Assembly (NCBI GenBank): GCA_022361095.1
Contig: JAKSBO010000617.1
Coordinates: forward strand, 1 to 5,481
Direction of reading: 5' to 3'
DNA length: 5,481 nucleotides
Source: Desulfobacterales bacterium
GTDB lineage: Bacteria; Desulfobacterota; Desulfobacteria; Desulfobacterales; Desulfobacteraceae
Under the pieces are notes generated by a model, which was given only the letters and a program-made list of their open reading frames with translations, made no database searches and was not told the origin of the DNA. The first letter of the stretch is position 1. Every line of letters begins with the position of its first letter. The position numbers and the translations under genes were made by a program. Of the stretch, positions 1-5,481 are shown piece after piece.

Positions 1-122
1 CCGTCCCGGTTCGGGCAGGTCAGCCCGGCATCCACGGAAATTTTCTGCACCCGCTCACCAAACAGGCTGCGCAGATAAGCATTGTAATCAGTGTAGCGTT
101 TCATACGGTCGGCATCTGCCAA
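1..122 (-). CDS. Radical SAM protein of the YhcC/YtqA family (N-terminal fragment)
   Basis: Only the first 41 codons lie in the window; the gene continues past the left edge. Read on the minus strand from ATG 104-102 it gives MKRYTDYNAYLRSLFGERVQ, followed by KISVDAGLTCPNRDG. The arrangement 'RY..YN.YL...FG..V.K...DAG.TCPNRDG' is the hallmark N-terminus of the TIGR01212/COG1242 radical SAM family (E. coli YhcC, B. subtilis YtqA); the cysteine in TCPNRDG is the first of three expected to hold the 4Fe-4S cluster. The other two would lie outside the window. Start choice: a strong Shine-Dalgarno GGAGGA (133-128) sits 5 bases before an in-frame TTG (122-120), adding six residues, whereas ATG 104-102 is 23 bases from it, so I favour TTG. 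The frame is closed upstream by TGA at 140-138. The gene is divergent from mnmG. The family's reaction is not well established. The family call is by recalled motif. Confidence 0.8.
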   Translation of the reverse strand, partial: MADADRMKRYTDYNAYLRSLFGERVQKISVDAGLTCPNRD

Positions 123-182
123 AGTCGTCCTCCATTTTCATCCTTTTGCATTCATAGGTTCACCCCTTAAGGCCACCTTTTA

Positions 183-211
183 ACCATACAGACTGCAAAT
201 GAATTTGCCAA
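183..211 (-). promoter_or_regulatory. Possible sigma70-type promoter for the leftward radical SAM gene
   Basis: On the minus strand, TTGGCA (211-206, five of six matches to the -35 consensus) is followed after 17 bases by TATGGT (188-183, four of six to the -10). Transcription would begin near 176, leaving a leader of about 55 bases before the TTG start. The spacing is ideal but the -10 is mediocre, so this is a plausible rather than firm call. Confidence 0.3.
195..208. repeat. Small perfect palindrome in the divergent promoter region
   Basis: GCAAAT and ATTTGC (195-200 and 203-208) are exact reverse complements around a 2-base centre. The element overlaps the spacer and -35 of the proposed leftward promoter. 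An outer pair, CACCTT (174-179) and AAGGTG (210-215), is also complementary. The position would suit an operator, but a six-base arm can arise by chance and no regulator gene is visible nearby. Confidence 0.3.
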
Positions 212-233
212 GGTGAAGATTCGCAGCAAGAAC

Positions 234-261
234 TTGACCAATAGCGACCAGACATTATATT
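234..261 (+). promoter_or_regulatory. Sigma70-type promoter of mnmG
   Basis: TTGACC (234-239, five of six to the -35 consensus) is followed after a 16-base spacer by TATATT (256-261, five of six to the -10). Transcription would start around 267-269, giving a leader of about 25 bases that contains the mnmG ribosome binding site AAGGA (283-287), 4 bases before the ATG. This is the best promoter match in the window and sits where one is needed, just upstream of a gene that begins a rightward series. Confidence 0.5.
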
Positions 262-291
262 AAGTCCCTGTAAAAAATAGCTAAGGATGTT

Positions 292-2175
292 ATGAACACT
301 TTCAAAAACAGATATGACGTTATTGTGGTGGGCGCAGGACATGCCGGGTGTGAAGCGGCCCTGGCAGCCGCCCGTATGGGCTGTGACACCCTGTTGCTCA
401 CCATTGACATGGACAAAATCGCAGCCATGCCCTGCAGTCCCTCCATCGGGGGCACGGCCAAAGGCCAGCTGGTCAAGGAAATTGATGCGTTAGGCGGATG
501 GATGGCAAAAGTATCAGACTCTTCGGCCATCCAGTACCGGACCCTGAACACCCGCAAAGGGCCGGCGGTGCAGTCCACCCGGACCCAAAATGACAAGAAC
601 ATGTATTCACAAAACATGAAACTTGTCCTGGAAAAGGCGGAGAATCTGGACCTTAAGCAGGCCATGGTGGAATCTTTGATCATTGAACACAATGAAATCA
701 AAGGGATTGCCGACAATACCGGATTTGAGTATTTAACCCCATGCGTGGTCATTACCACAGGCACCTTCCTGCGGGGCACCGTCCATATCGGATCATCCAA
801 AATCCAGGCCGGGCGCGCCGGAGAATTCGCCTCCACGGGACTGGCCCTGAGCCTTGAAGCCATGAACCTTGGGATGGGCAGAATGAAAACCGGTACCCCG
901 CCGCGGCTGCATGCCGACTCCATTGATTTTTCAAAATTCAATGTCCACGGCTCAGACGAGGTCATCAAACCCTTTTCATTTTCCACCACCCAGGTAACAA
1001 CGCCCATGCTGCCAAGCTTCATGGGCCAGACCAACCCGGAAACCCATGCCGTCATCCGCAACAATCTCAAATTCTCAGCCCTGTACGGCGGACAGATCAA
1101 AGGCCAATCCGCCAGGTACTGCCCTTCTTTTGAAGATAAAGTAGTGAGGTTTCCGGACCGGGACTCCCACCATGTCATTCTGGAATATGAAGGCATCGAC
1201 TCCAAAGAAATATATGCCTCCGGCCTGGGCAACAGCCTTCCCCTTGAAATCCAGTACCAGGTGGTACGCTCGGTAAAAGGCCTTGAACAGGCCCAGATCA
1301 TGCGCCCGGCCTATGCCATTGAATACGATTCTGTATCCCCCCTGGACCTGACACCGGCCCTTGAGGCCAAAAAGGTACGGGGCCTGTTTTTGGCCGGACA
1401 GATCAACGGCACGTCAGGCTATGAAGAGGCCGGTGCCCAGGGGCTTTGGGCCGGGGCCAATGCTGCAGCAAAAATACTTGGCCGCCCGCCTTTTATCCTG
1501 GAGCGCTCCCAGGCCTATATGGGGGTTATGGTGGATGATCTTGTCACCCGGGGCACCAAAGAGCCCTACCGCATGTTCACCTCAAGAGCGGAATACCGGC
1601 TGCTGCTCAGGGAAGACAACGCGGATCTTCGCCTGGCCCGGATCGGCTATGAATACGGACTGACAAACAAAGCGCGCCTGGACGAGGTTGACCAAATCAA
1701 GGCCGATACAAAAAAAGAGCTTGAGCGGGTCCGCCAAGTTGTGGTTAAACCCAGCGATGAAACCAATACCTTTCTTACCGGGCACAACTCCAACCCCATT
1801 GACACAGGCGTTCCTTTAACGCAATTGCTCAAACGTGCGGAACTCAATTACGGCCTGTTAAAACAGATTGCCCCGGCGCCTGAACCTGTCCGGGACCGTG
1901 CCGCCCGGCAGGTGGAAATTGAAATTAAATATGAAGGGTATATCCAACGCCAGTATAATGAAATTAAAAAATTTGAAGATCTGGAACGGATAAAAATTCC
2001 GCCTGAATTTTCCTTTAACGCAGCCCACGGACTGTCCAATGAAATCCGGGAAAAACTCGACCGGATCAACCCTGCATCCCTGGGACAGGCATCCCGCATT
2101 GACGGCATGACCCCGGCGGCCATCTCCGTTCTCATGGTGGCCATCAGCGCATTTAGAGAACACCGGTCTAATTGA
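292..2175 (+). CDS. mnmG: tRNA uridine-5-carboxymethylaminomethyl modification enzyme MnmG (GidA)
   Basis: A complete 627-residue protein, matching the usual length of about 630. With MnmE, the GTPase partner (not in this window), MnmG installs the (carboxymethyl)aminomethyl group at C5 of wobble uridine 34 in certain tRNAs, using FAD, NADH, a methylenetetrahydrofolate carbon and glycine or ammonium; it acts in the cytoplasm. Visible evidence: the FAD-binding Rossmann motif GAGHAG at residues 14-19; PCSPSIGG at 47-54, whose Cys48 corresponds to the conserved cysteine of the E. coli enzyme; RYCPSFEDKV with the second conserved cysteine at residue 277; MKTGTPPRL in the middle; the second FAD motif GQINGTSGYEEAGAQG at 369-384; and a C-terminal helical domain ending in TPAAISVLMVAI, the region that contacts MnmE and tRNA in studied homologues. 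The ATG has AAGGA 4 bases upstream, a slightly short spacing, but the N-terminus fits the family exactly. No truncation or missing key residue is seen. Confidence 0.98.
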   Translation: MNTFKNRYDVIVVGAGHAGCEAALAAARMGCDTLLLTIDMDKIAAMPCSPSIGGTAKGQLVKEIDALGGWMAKVSDSSAIQYRTLNTRKGPAVQSTRTQNDKNMYSQNMKLVLEKAENLDLKQAMVESLIIEHNEIKGIADNTGFEYLTPCVVITTGTFLRGTVHIGSSKIQAGRAGEFASTGLALSLEAMNLGMGRMKTGTPPRLHADSIDFSKFNVHGSDEVIKPFSFSTTQVTTPMLPSFMGQTNPETHAVIRNNLKFSALYGGQIKGQSARYCPSFEDKVVRFPDRDSHHVILEYEGIDSKEIYASGLGNSLPLEIQYQVVRSVKGLEQAQIMRPAYAIEYDSVSPLDLTPALEAKKVRGLFLAGQINGTSGYEEAGAQGLWAGANAAAKILGRPPFILERSQAYMGVMVDDLVTRGTKEPYRMFTSRAEYRLLLREDNADLRLARIGYEYGLTNKARLDEVDQIKADTKKELERVRQVVVKPSDETNTFLTGHNSNPIDTGVPLTQLLKRAELNYGLLKQIAPAPEPVRDRAARQVEIEIKYEGYIQRQYNEIKKFEDLERIKIPPEFSFNAAHGLSNEIREKLDRINPASLGQASRIDGMTPAAISVLMVAISAFREHRSN

Positions 2176-2288
2176 TGCAACACTTCGCCATGCCGCCCTT
2201 GACTTAGACGGGTTGCGCCTTACTTTTATTACACATTTGTACTAAATAACAATATTATACAGTTTAACGCAAAGGAAGAAGATATAAA
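2176..2288 (+). promoter_or_regulatory. AT-rich gap between mnmG and the J-protein gene, possible promoter
   Basis: No gene is seen here. The left part holds TTGACT (2199-2204, five of six to a -35; CTTGAC from 2198 also resembles the start of a heat-shock -35), but no good -10 lies at the right distance: TACTTT at spacing 16 and TTTTAT at spacing 19 are the best available. Farther right TATTAT (2253-2258) is a good -10 without a convincing -35. GCAAC (2177-2181) and GTTGC (2212-2216) can pair across a 30-base loop, followed by T-rich sequence, but this is too weak to call a terminator. The J-protein gene's purine-rich ribosome binding site (AAGGA, 2272-2276) closes the gap. Confidence 0.25.
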
Positions 2289-3248
2289 ATGGCGCAAGAT
2301 TATTATAAAACACTTGGAATAGATAAAACTGCGACTGCCGCCGACATAAAAAAGGCATACCGAAAACTTGCCCTCAAATACCATCCGGATAAAACCAAAG
2401 GAGACAAGGCCCTGGAAGATAAATTCAAGACCATCTCCGAAGCTTACGCAGTGCTCAGTGATCCTGAAAAAAGAAAACAGTATGACACTTACGGATCCGC
2501 CGACTTCCAGCAAAGATTCTCCCAGGAGGACATCTTCAGAAACTTTGACCTGGGCGATATTCTCAAGGAGTTTGGTTTCGGCGGCGGGGGCGGATTTAAC
2601 CGGGGCGGCGGGTTTTCCTCTGCATTTAAACAGGGTGGCGCAAGGTCTTCATTCTCCGGCATGGGGGGCAATCCCTTTTTCCAAAACGCGGGAGCCGGAG
2701 GCGGTTTCGGGCGTCAAGCCCCGGCCCGGGGCAAAGATCTGGAATATGAAATTCCATTAACCCTGGACGAACTCATTCATGGTGCCGGAAAAACCATCAC
2801 CATTTCCCAGGATGGGCAGGCCAAAGCCATTGAGGTGAAAATCCCCAAAGGCTTGACCCAGGGCAAAAAAATCAGACTGGCAGGCAAAGGCGAATCCGGT
2901 GCAAACGGCGGTCCGGCCGGAAACCTTTACATCAAGTCCAGCCCGGCGCTGCCCCAGGGCATCACCATTGAAGGGAACGATATCCTGATGACAAAAGATG
3001 TTGGGCTCACCCAGGCGCTTTTAGGGGATAAGCTTGAGGTGACCACGCCTTCAGGCAAAACCATAAATCTGACCTTGCCCCCGGGCACCGGGCACAAGTC
3101 AAAAATGCGCCTGCCCGGCATGGGAATTCCACATATGAAAGGAAATGGTTGCGGAGATCTCTATGTTGTGGTTAATATAGAGATGCCGAAAAAATTAGAC
3201 TCCAGACAGCAAAAACTAATCAAGGAACTTAAGGAAACAGGATTATAA
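2289..3248 (+). CDS. CbpA-like DnaJ-family co-chaperone (J domain plus DnaJ C-terminal domain, no zinc finger)
   Basis: A complete 319-residue type II (class B) J protein. It should bind unfolded clients in the cytoplasm, deliver them to DnaK and stimulate its ATPase. Visible domains: J domain at about 4-70 with the essential HPD at 32-34 and the helix IV segment '[12 protein letters not shown]'; a conserved '[20 protein letters not shown]' linker; a Gly/Phe-rich segment at about 96-141; and two beta-rich client-binding domains from about 149 to 305, opening with '[15 protein letters not shown]' and including '[18 protein letters not shown]' and '[15 protein letters not shown]'. No CxxCxGxG repeats occur, and the single cysteine (288) cannot form the zinc finger of classical DnaJ, so I call it CbpA-like and not dnaJ. 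It is close to the E. coli CbpA length (306). Its start follows AAGGA by 12 bases, a rather long spacing. The stop lies 6 bases before hpt, implying one transcript. No CbpM antagonist gene is present. Confidence 0.95.
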   Translation: MAQDYYKTLGIDKTATAADIKKAYRKLALKYHPDKTKGDKALEDKFKTISEAYAVLSDPEKRKQYDTYGSADFQQRFSQEDIFRNFDLGDILKEFGFGGGGGFNRGGGFSSAFKQGGARSSFSGMGGNPFFQNAGAGGGFGRQAPARGKDLEYEIPLTLDELIHGAGKTITISQDGQAKAIEVKIPKGLTQGKKIRLAGKGESGANGGPAGNLYIKSSPALPQGITIEGNDILMTKDVGLTQALLGDKLEVTTPSGKTINLTLPPGTGHKSKMRLPGMGIPHMKGNGCGDLYVVVNIEMPKKLDSRQQKLIKELKETGL

Positions 3249-3254
3249 TCGAAC

Positions 3255-3770
3255 ATGGCAGAGCTCATCCCCTTGATTTCCCAACAGGAAATCAAGGATA
3301 AAACCCGGGAGATCGGAGAAAAAATTACCCGGGACTATAAAGGACTTGATCTCGTGGTTGTAGGGGTACTCAAGGGGTCATTTATTTTTTTGGCAGATCT
3401 TGTCCGGCAGATCACCATAGATCATGAAATTGATCTGGTAGGTGCCTCATCTTACCAAGACACATCATCTACCGGACAGATCATATTTACAAAACAACCG
3501 GATCTTGAACTTAGAGGACGTCATATACTGCTGGTGGAAGATATCGTGGATACAGGCCGGACCCTTGTCAAGATTGTTGAAGCCATGCAATTGTTAAGTC
3601 CCCGGTCTATAAAAATATGCGCGCTGATTGATAAACATGAACGCCGGGAAACGCAACTCAATGTGGACTATTCATGTTTCTACCGTGAGAAGGGGTTCAT
3701 CGTAGGTTACGGGCTGGATTACAATGAAAAATACAGAAACCTGCCGGCAATCTTTGATTTAAAAATTTAA
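3255..3770 (+). CDS. hpt: Hypoxanthine phosphoribosyltransferase
   Basis: A complete 171-residue purine salvage enzyme of usual bacterial length. It transfers the phosphoribosyl group of PRPP to hypoxanthine (often also guanine), giving IMP or GMP, in the cytoplasm. Visible motifs: the PRPP-loop LKGS at 39-42; SSY at 65-67 in the flexible loop that closes over the active site; the signature VEDIVDTGRTL at 94-104, with the acidic pair Glu95-Asp96 for ribose and magnesium; Lys127, the expected purine O6 contact; and the C-terminal GYGLDYNEKYRNLP at 151-164 with Asp155. The sequence alone does not settle the preference between hypoxanthine and guanine. ATG lies 6 bases after the J-protein stop; the nearest Shine-Dalgarno-like AGGA (3239-3242) overlaps the end of that gene with a 12-base spacing, so translation is probably coupled. 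Confidence 0.96.
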   Translation: MAELIPLISQQEIKDKTREIGEKITRDYKGLDLVVVGVLKGSFIFLADLVRQITIDHEIDLVGASSYQDTSSTGQIIFTKQPDLELRGRHILLVEDIVDTGRTLVKIVEAMQLLSPRSIKICALIDKHERRETQLNVDYSCFYREKGFIVGYGLDYNEKYRNLPAIFDLKI

Positions 3771-3776
3771 AATTAA

Positions 3777-3806
3777 TTGATATTAAAGTATCAATACGTT
3801 CTTAAT
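3777..3806 (+). promoter_or_regulatory. Weak hairpin or promoter after hpt
   Basis: TTGATA (3777-3782) and TATCAA (3789-3794) are perfect reverse complements with a 6-base loop. The stem is AT-rich and not followed by a proper run of T, so it is a poor terminator. The same TTGATA is also a five-of-six -35 match, with CTTAAT (3801-3806) as a weak -10 after 18 bases and an AT tract upstream (3756-3776) that could act as an UP element. The promoter reading would leave a leader of about 80 bases before the zinc-ribbon gene. I cannot decide between these readings. Confidence 0.25.
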
Positions 3807-3893
3807 TTACTTTCATGTAATCTTGTGGGCAGAGCCTGATGGATGATATGCCGGGCAGGCCCATGGCCGTTATTCAAATGAAGGGAATACCCA

Positions 3894-5481
3894 ATGATAA
3901 TTACCTGCGAAGAGTGCGCAACCCGGTTTGTGCTTGATGACGCCCTAATTAAGCCTGGTGGATCCATGGTCAGATGCAGCAAGTGCCGGCATGTTTTTAC
4001 CGCCTTTCCAGTGGAATATCCGGAAATCGGCCTCTCCGACCAATCAGAATCCAAAGAACAGGACATCCCCTTTGATGAATCACAGCACCAAAACCAATTC
4101 GATCTTAATCTGTCACAAGATGACGATTCCGATAAAGACGGCGTTTCGCACAGCCAGGGCGAGGAGATTGATTTCCCGGAAATTGAATTCGAGGTAGATG
4201 CGTTTGAAGAAACGCCCCATGAACACGAAACAGACACAGACGCGTCGGATACCCGGGATCTTGAAATTGAATTTCAAGATACAACCGAGGCGTCTGACGA
4301 AGATGTACTTGAGTTTGATACGGCTGATTTTGAGATAGATGAACCGGAACTGGACTTCCAGGATGATGGCCTTGAACTGGAAACCGATGAAATCACGTTG
4401 GAATCAGCATCCGAAGAGGCGGATATTGAAATCAGCTTTGACCAGGATGACGACGCAGACCTTGAACTCGGCGAACTGACCGCTGACATGGCAGACACCG
4501 CCGAAGAGGTGCCGTCCATTGATGATCTTGAACTGGAACCCCAAAACGCTGATGACGCGGACCTTGAATTAGAAGAGGAGTCCCAAGAGGATCTTATTCT
4601 TGAAGAAGAGGATGGTGACGGCCTGACTTTATCCCCCGCCCCAGAAGACCCGCTGACTGACGACTTTGCCCACCACCTGGAAGAGACAACTGAAGCGCAA
4701 CCGGATATAAAGCAAGACGATTTTTCTTCAGATGACAGTGATGAAACGCCGCATGACGAATATACCGGCGAAACGATGGAATCAATCGTATCAGATCAGG
4801 ATAAATTTGCAGAATATGATACGGTATTGGAACAGGAGACTGAACCGGAAGAGACCGGCATCACCACTCCGGACAGAGACGAAGAAGACGACACACCGAC
4901 TCCCCCGCTGAGCCCGGATGATGACGAAATAAAGACCACCACCGAAACACCAATGGAACCGACGCCATCGACCACGCCGCTGTCCGCTCAAAGCGTCCGC
5001 CAGAAACGAAGCTCAAAAAAGAAAAAAGGCGTGAGCCCGGCAGTTAAAATTCTGTTGGTTCTGGCTCTGCTGCTTTTGGCTGCCTATGTGGCAATCATTC
5101 GCCTTGGTGTAACCATTCCGGTGGTGTCCGACATTCAGATTCCCTTTATCAGCCAGTGGATTGGCCCCAAACAAGCGTCCAAAGCGCCACTGAAACCCAT
5201 ACTGGACGAACCCAGTATTGAGGGCCGCTTTGTTTCCAATAAGAGCGCTGGGGACCTGTTCATTGTCACTGGCAAAGTTAAAAACCCGTCTGATAAGGCC
5301 GTCAGCTTCATCCGGGTTAAAGGAACCCTGATGAAAAAAAACAACATCAAAGCAGGAACCCAGATTGCCTATTGCGGAAATATAATTCCAGAGGAGACCC
5401 TTAAATCCGGCAATATCTCGGATATAACCAAGCAGATGGGTGTCAAACAGGGAAATCAGAATATCAATGTCAATATCAAAC
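3894..5481 (+). CDS. MJ0042-type zinc-ribbon, acidic-linker, single-pass membrane protein with DUF3426-like C-terminus (3' end cut off)
   Basis: The first 529 codons are present; the gene runs off the right edge. Function is unknown. Domains in order: a zinc ribbon at residues 1-38 with CxxC pairs Cys5/Cys8 and Cys28/Cys31 and the family phrase 'KPGGSMVRCSKCRHVF'; a very acidic, probably disordered linker of about 330 residues, with repeat-like D-L-E-L-E blocks at 90-239; a basic patch RQKRSSKKKK at 369-378; one transmembrane helix at about 384-402; and a C-terminal domain from about 440 with 'FIVTGKVKNPSDKAVSFIRV' and 'AYCGNIIPEETL', resembling DUF3426. The basic patch before the helix predicts a cytoplasmic N-terminus and an outside C-terminus. 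Start: ATG with AAGGGA (3881-3886) 7 bases upstream; the zinc ribbon begins at once, as is usual in this family. Proteins of this layout are common in delta-type proteobacteria as hypothetical proteins; the family call is by recalled motif. The 123-base gap after hpt leaves co-transcription open. Confidence 0.92.
   Translation, partial: MIITCEECATRFVLDDALIKPGGSMVRCSKCRHVFTAFPVEYPEIGLSDQSESKEQDIPFDESQHQNQFDLNLSQDDDSDKDGVSHSQGEEIDFPEIEFEVDAFEETPHEHETDTDASDTRDLEIEFQDTTEASDEDVLEFDTADFEIDEPELDFQDDGLELETDEITLESASEEADIEISFDQDDDADLELGELTADMADTAEEVPSIDDLELEPQNADDADLELEEESQEDLILEEEDGDGLTLSPAPEDPLTDDFAHHLEETTEAQPDIKQDDFSSDDSDETPHDEYTGETMESIVSDQDKFAEYDTVLEQETEPEETGITTPDRDEEDDTPTPPLSPDDDEIKTTTETPMEPTPSTTPLSAQSVRQKRSSKKKKGVSPAVKILLVLALLLLAAYVAIIRLGVTIPVVSDIQIPFISQWIGPKQASKAPLKPILDEPSIEGRFVSNKSAGDLFIVTGKVKNPSDKAVSFIRVKGTLMKKNNIKAGTQIAYCGNIIPEETLKSGNISDITKQMGVKQGNQNINVNIK
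4161..4610 (+). other. Acidic degenerate repeat segment inside the zinc-ribbon protein
   Basis: This encodes residues 90-239. By hand count about 68 of 150 residues are Asp or Glu, with one Arg and no Lys. Hydrophobic and acidic residues alternate in recurring blocks: EIDF, EIEFEVDAF, DLEIEF, DFEIDEPELDF, GLELE, DIEISF, DLELGEL, DLELEP, DLELEEE, DLILEEE. At DNA level, variants of GACCTTGAACT recur with mixed synonymous codons, so the pattern is more conserved as protein than as DNA. It may be a flexible spacer or a multivalent binding surface for basic partners; this is inference. Confidence 0.7.
4258..4280. repeat. Perfect inverted repeat with 11-base arms inside the zinc-ribbon gene
   Basis: ATCTTGAAATT (4258-4268) and AATTTCAAGAT (4270-4280) are exact reverse complements around a single central G. 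The DNA encodes a DLEIEFQD block of the acidic repeat. A one-base centre makes an RNA hairpin only after opening some pairs, so a protein site or chance is more likely. The GAA/CTT-rich coding sequence raises the chance of accidental palindromes. Confidence 0.6.

Noticed and set aside
138..155. Five-codon minus-strand leader ORF (MNAKG) preceded by AAGGGG, ahead of the radical SAM gene
   Set aside because: A good ribosome site precedes it, but so short an ORF without a regulatory codon run or attenuator hairpin is not supportable as a gene.
255..1301. Long open frame of 348 codons on the minus strand opposite mnmG
   Set aside because: It lies fully antisense to a confidently identified gene, shows no recognisable domain, and such frames are common opposite GC-biased codons.
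2177..2230. Possible intrinsic terminator after mnmG
   Set aside because: The only pairing arms are 5 bases with a 30-base loop, and the following sequence is not a clean T run.
2368..2760. Alternative plus-strand frame inside the J-protein gene
   Set aside because: It overlaps a protein with complete J and client-binding domains and shows no recognisable motif.
3839..3937. Short plus-strand ORF (32 codons, ATG 3839) overlapping the zinc-ribbon start out of frame
   Set aside because: No Shine-Dalgarno is present, no family resemblance is seen, and it runs out of frame into the zinc ribbon coding region.
3791..4237. Minus-strand open frame of 148 codons over the start of the zinc-ribbon gene
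   Set aside because: Its Ser/Cys-rich product is what acidic codons give when read antisense; the plus strand encodes a clear zinc ribbon here.

Overview
The window looks like a housekeeping stretch of a Gram-negative bacterial chromosome of roughly balanced base composition. The protein styles (the MnmG variant, the CbpA-like J protein, the MJ0042 zinc-ribbon/DUF3426 membrane protein) and the gene order suggest Desulfobacterota, perhaps Desulfobacteraceae. That placement is inferred from recalled family resemblance, not from a search.

Layout: the left edge carries the N-terminal 41 codons of a radical SAM protein of the YhcC/YtqA type (TIGR01212-like) on the minus strand, running off the window. 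A short divergent region (about 123-291) holds a good sigma70-type promoter for mnmG, a weaker one for the leftward gene, and a small palindrome between them. Rightward follow mnmG (tRNA wobble-uridine modification, complete); a 113-base AT-rich gap; a complete J-domain co-chaperone of the CbpA type without a zinc finger; hpt (hypoxanthine phosphoribosyltransferase) only 6 bases downstream of it; a 123-base gap with a weak hairpin or promoter; and a large zinc-ribbon, acidic-linker, single-transmembrane, DUF3426-like protein cut by the right edge.

The J protein and hpt very likely share a transcript. mnmG and the zinc-ribbon gene may be read from the same mRNA or from their own promoters; no convincing intrinsic terminator separates any of the four rightward genes. 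The genes serve different processes (translation fidelity, protein folding, purine salvage, an envelope-spanning protein of unknown role), so I see a housekeeping neighbourhood rather than one pathway. There is no sign of a mobile element, CRISPR array, rRNA or tRNA. The least explained item is the zinc-ribbon protein, with its extremely acidic, repeat-like cytoplasmic linker.
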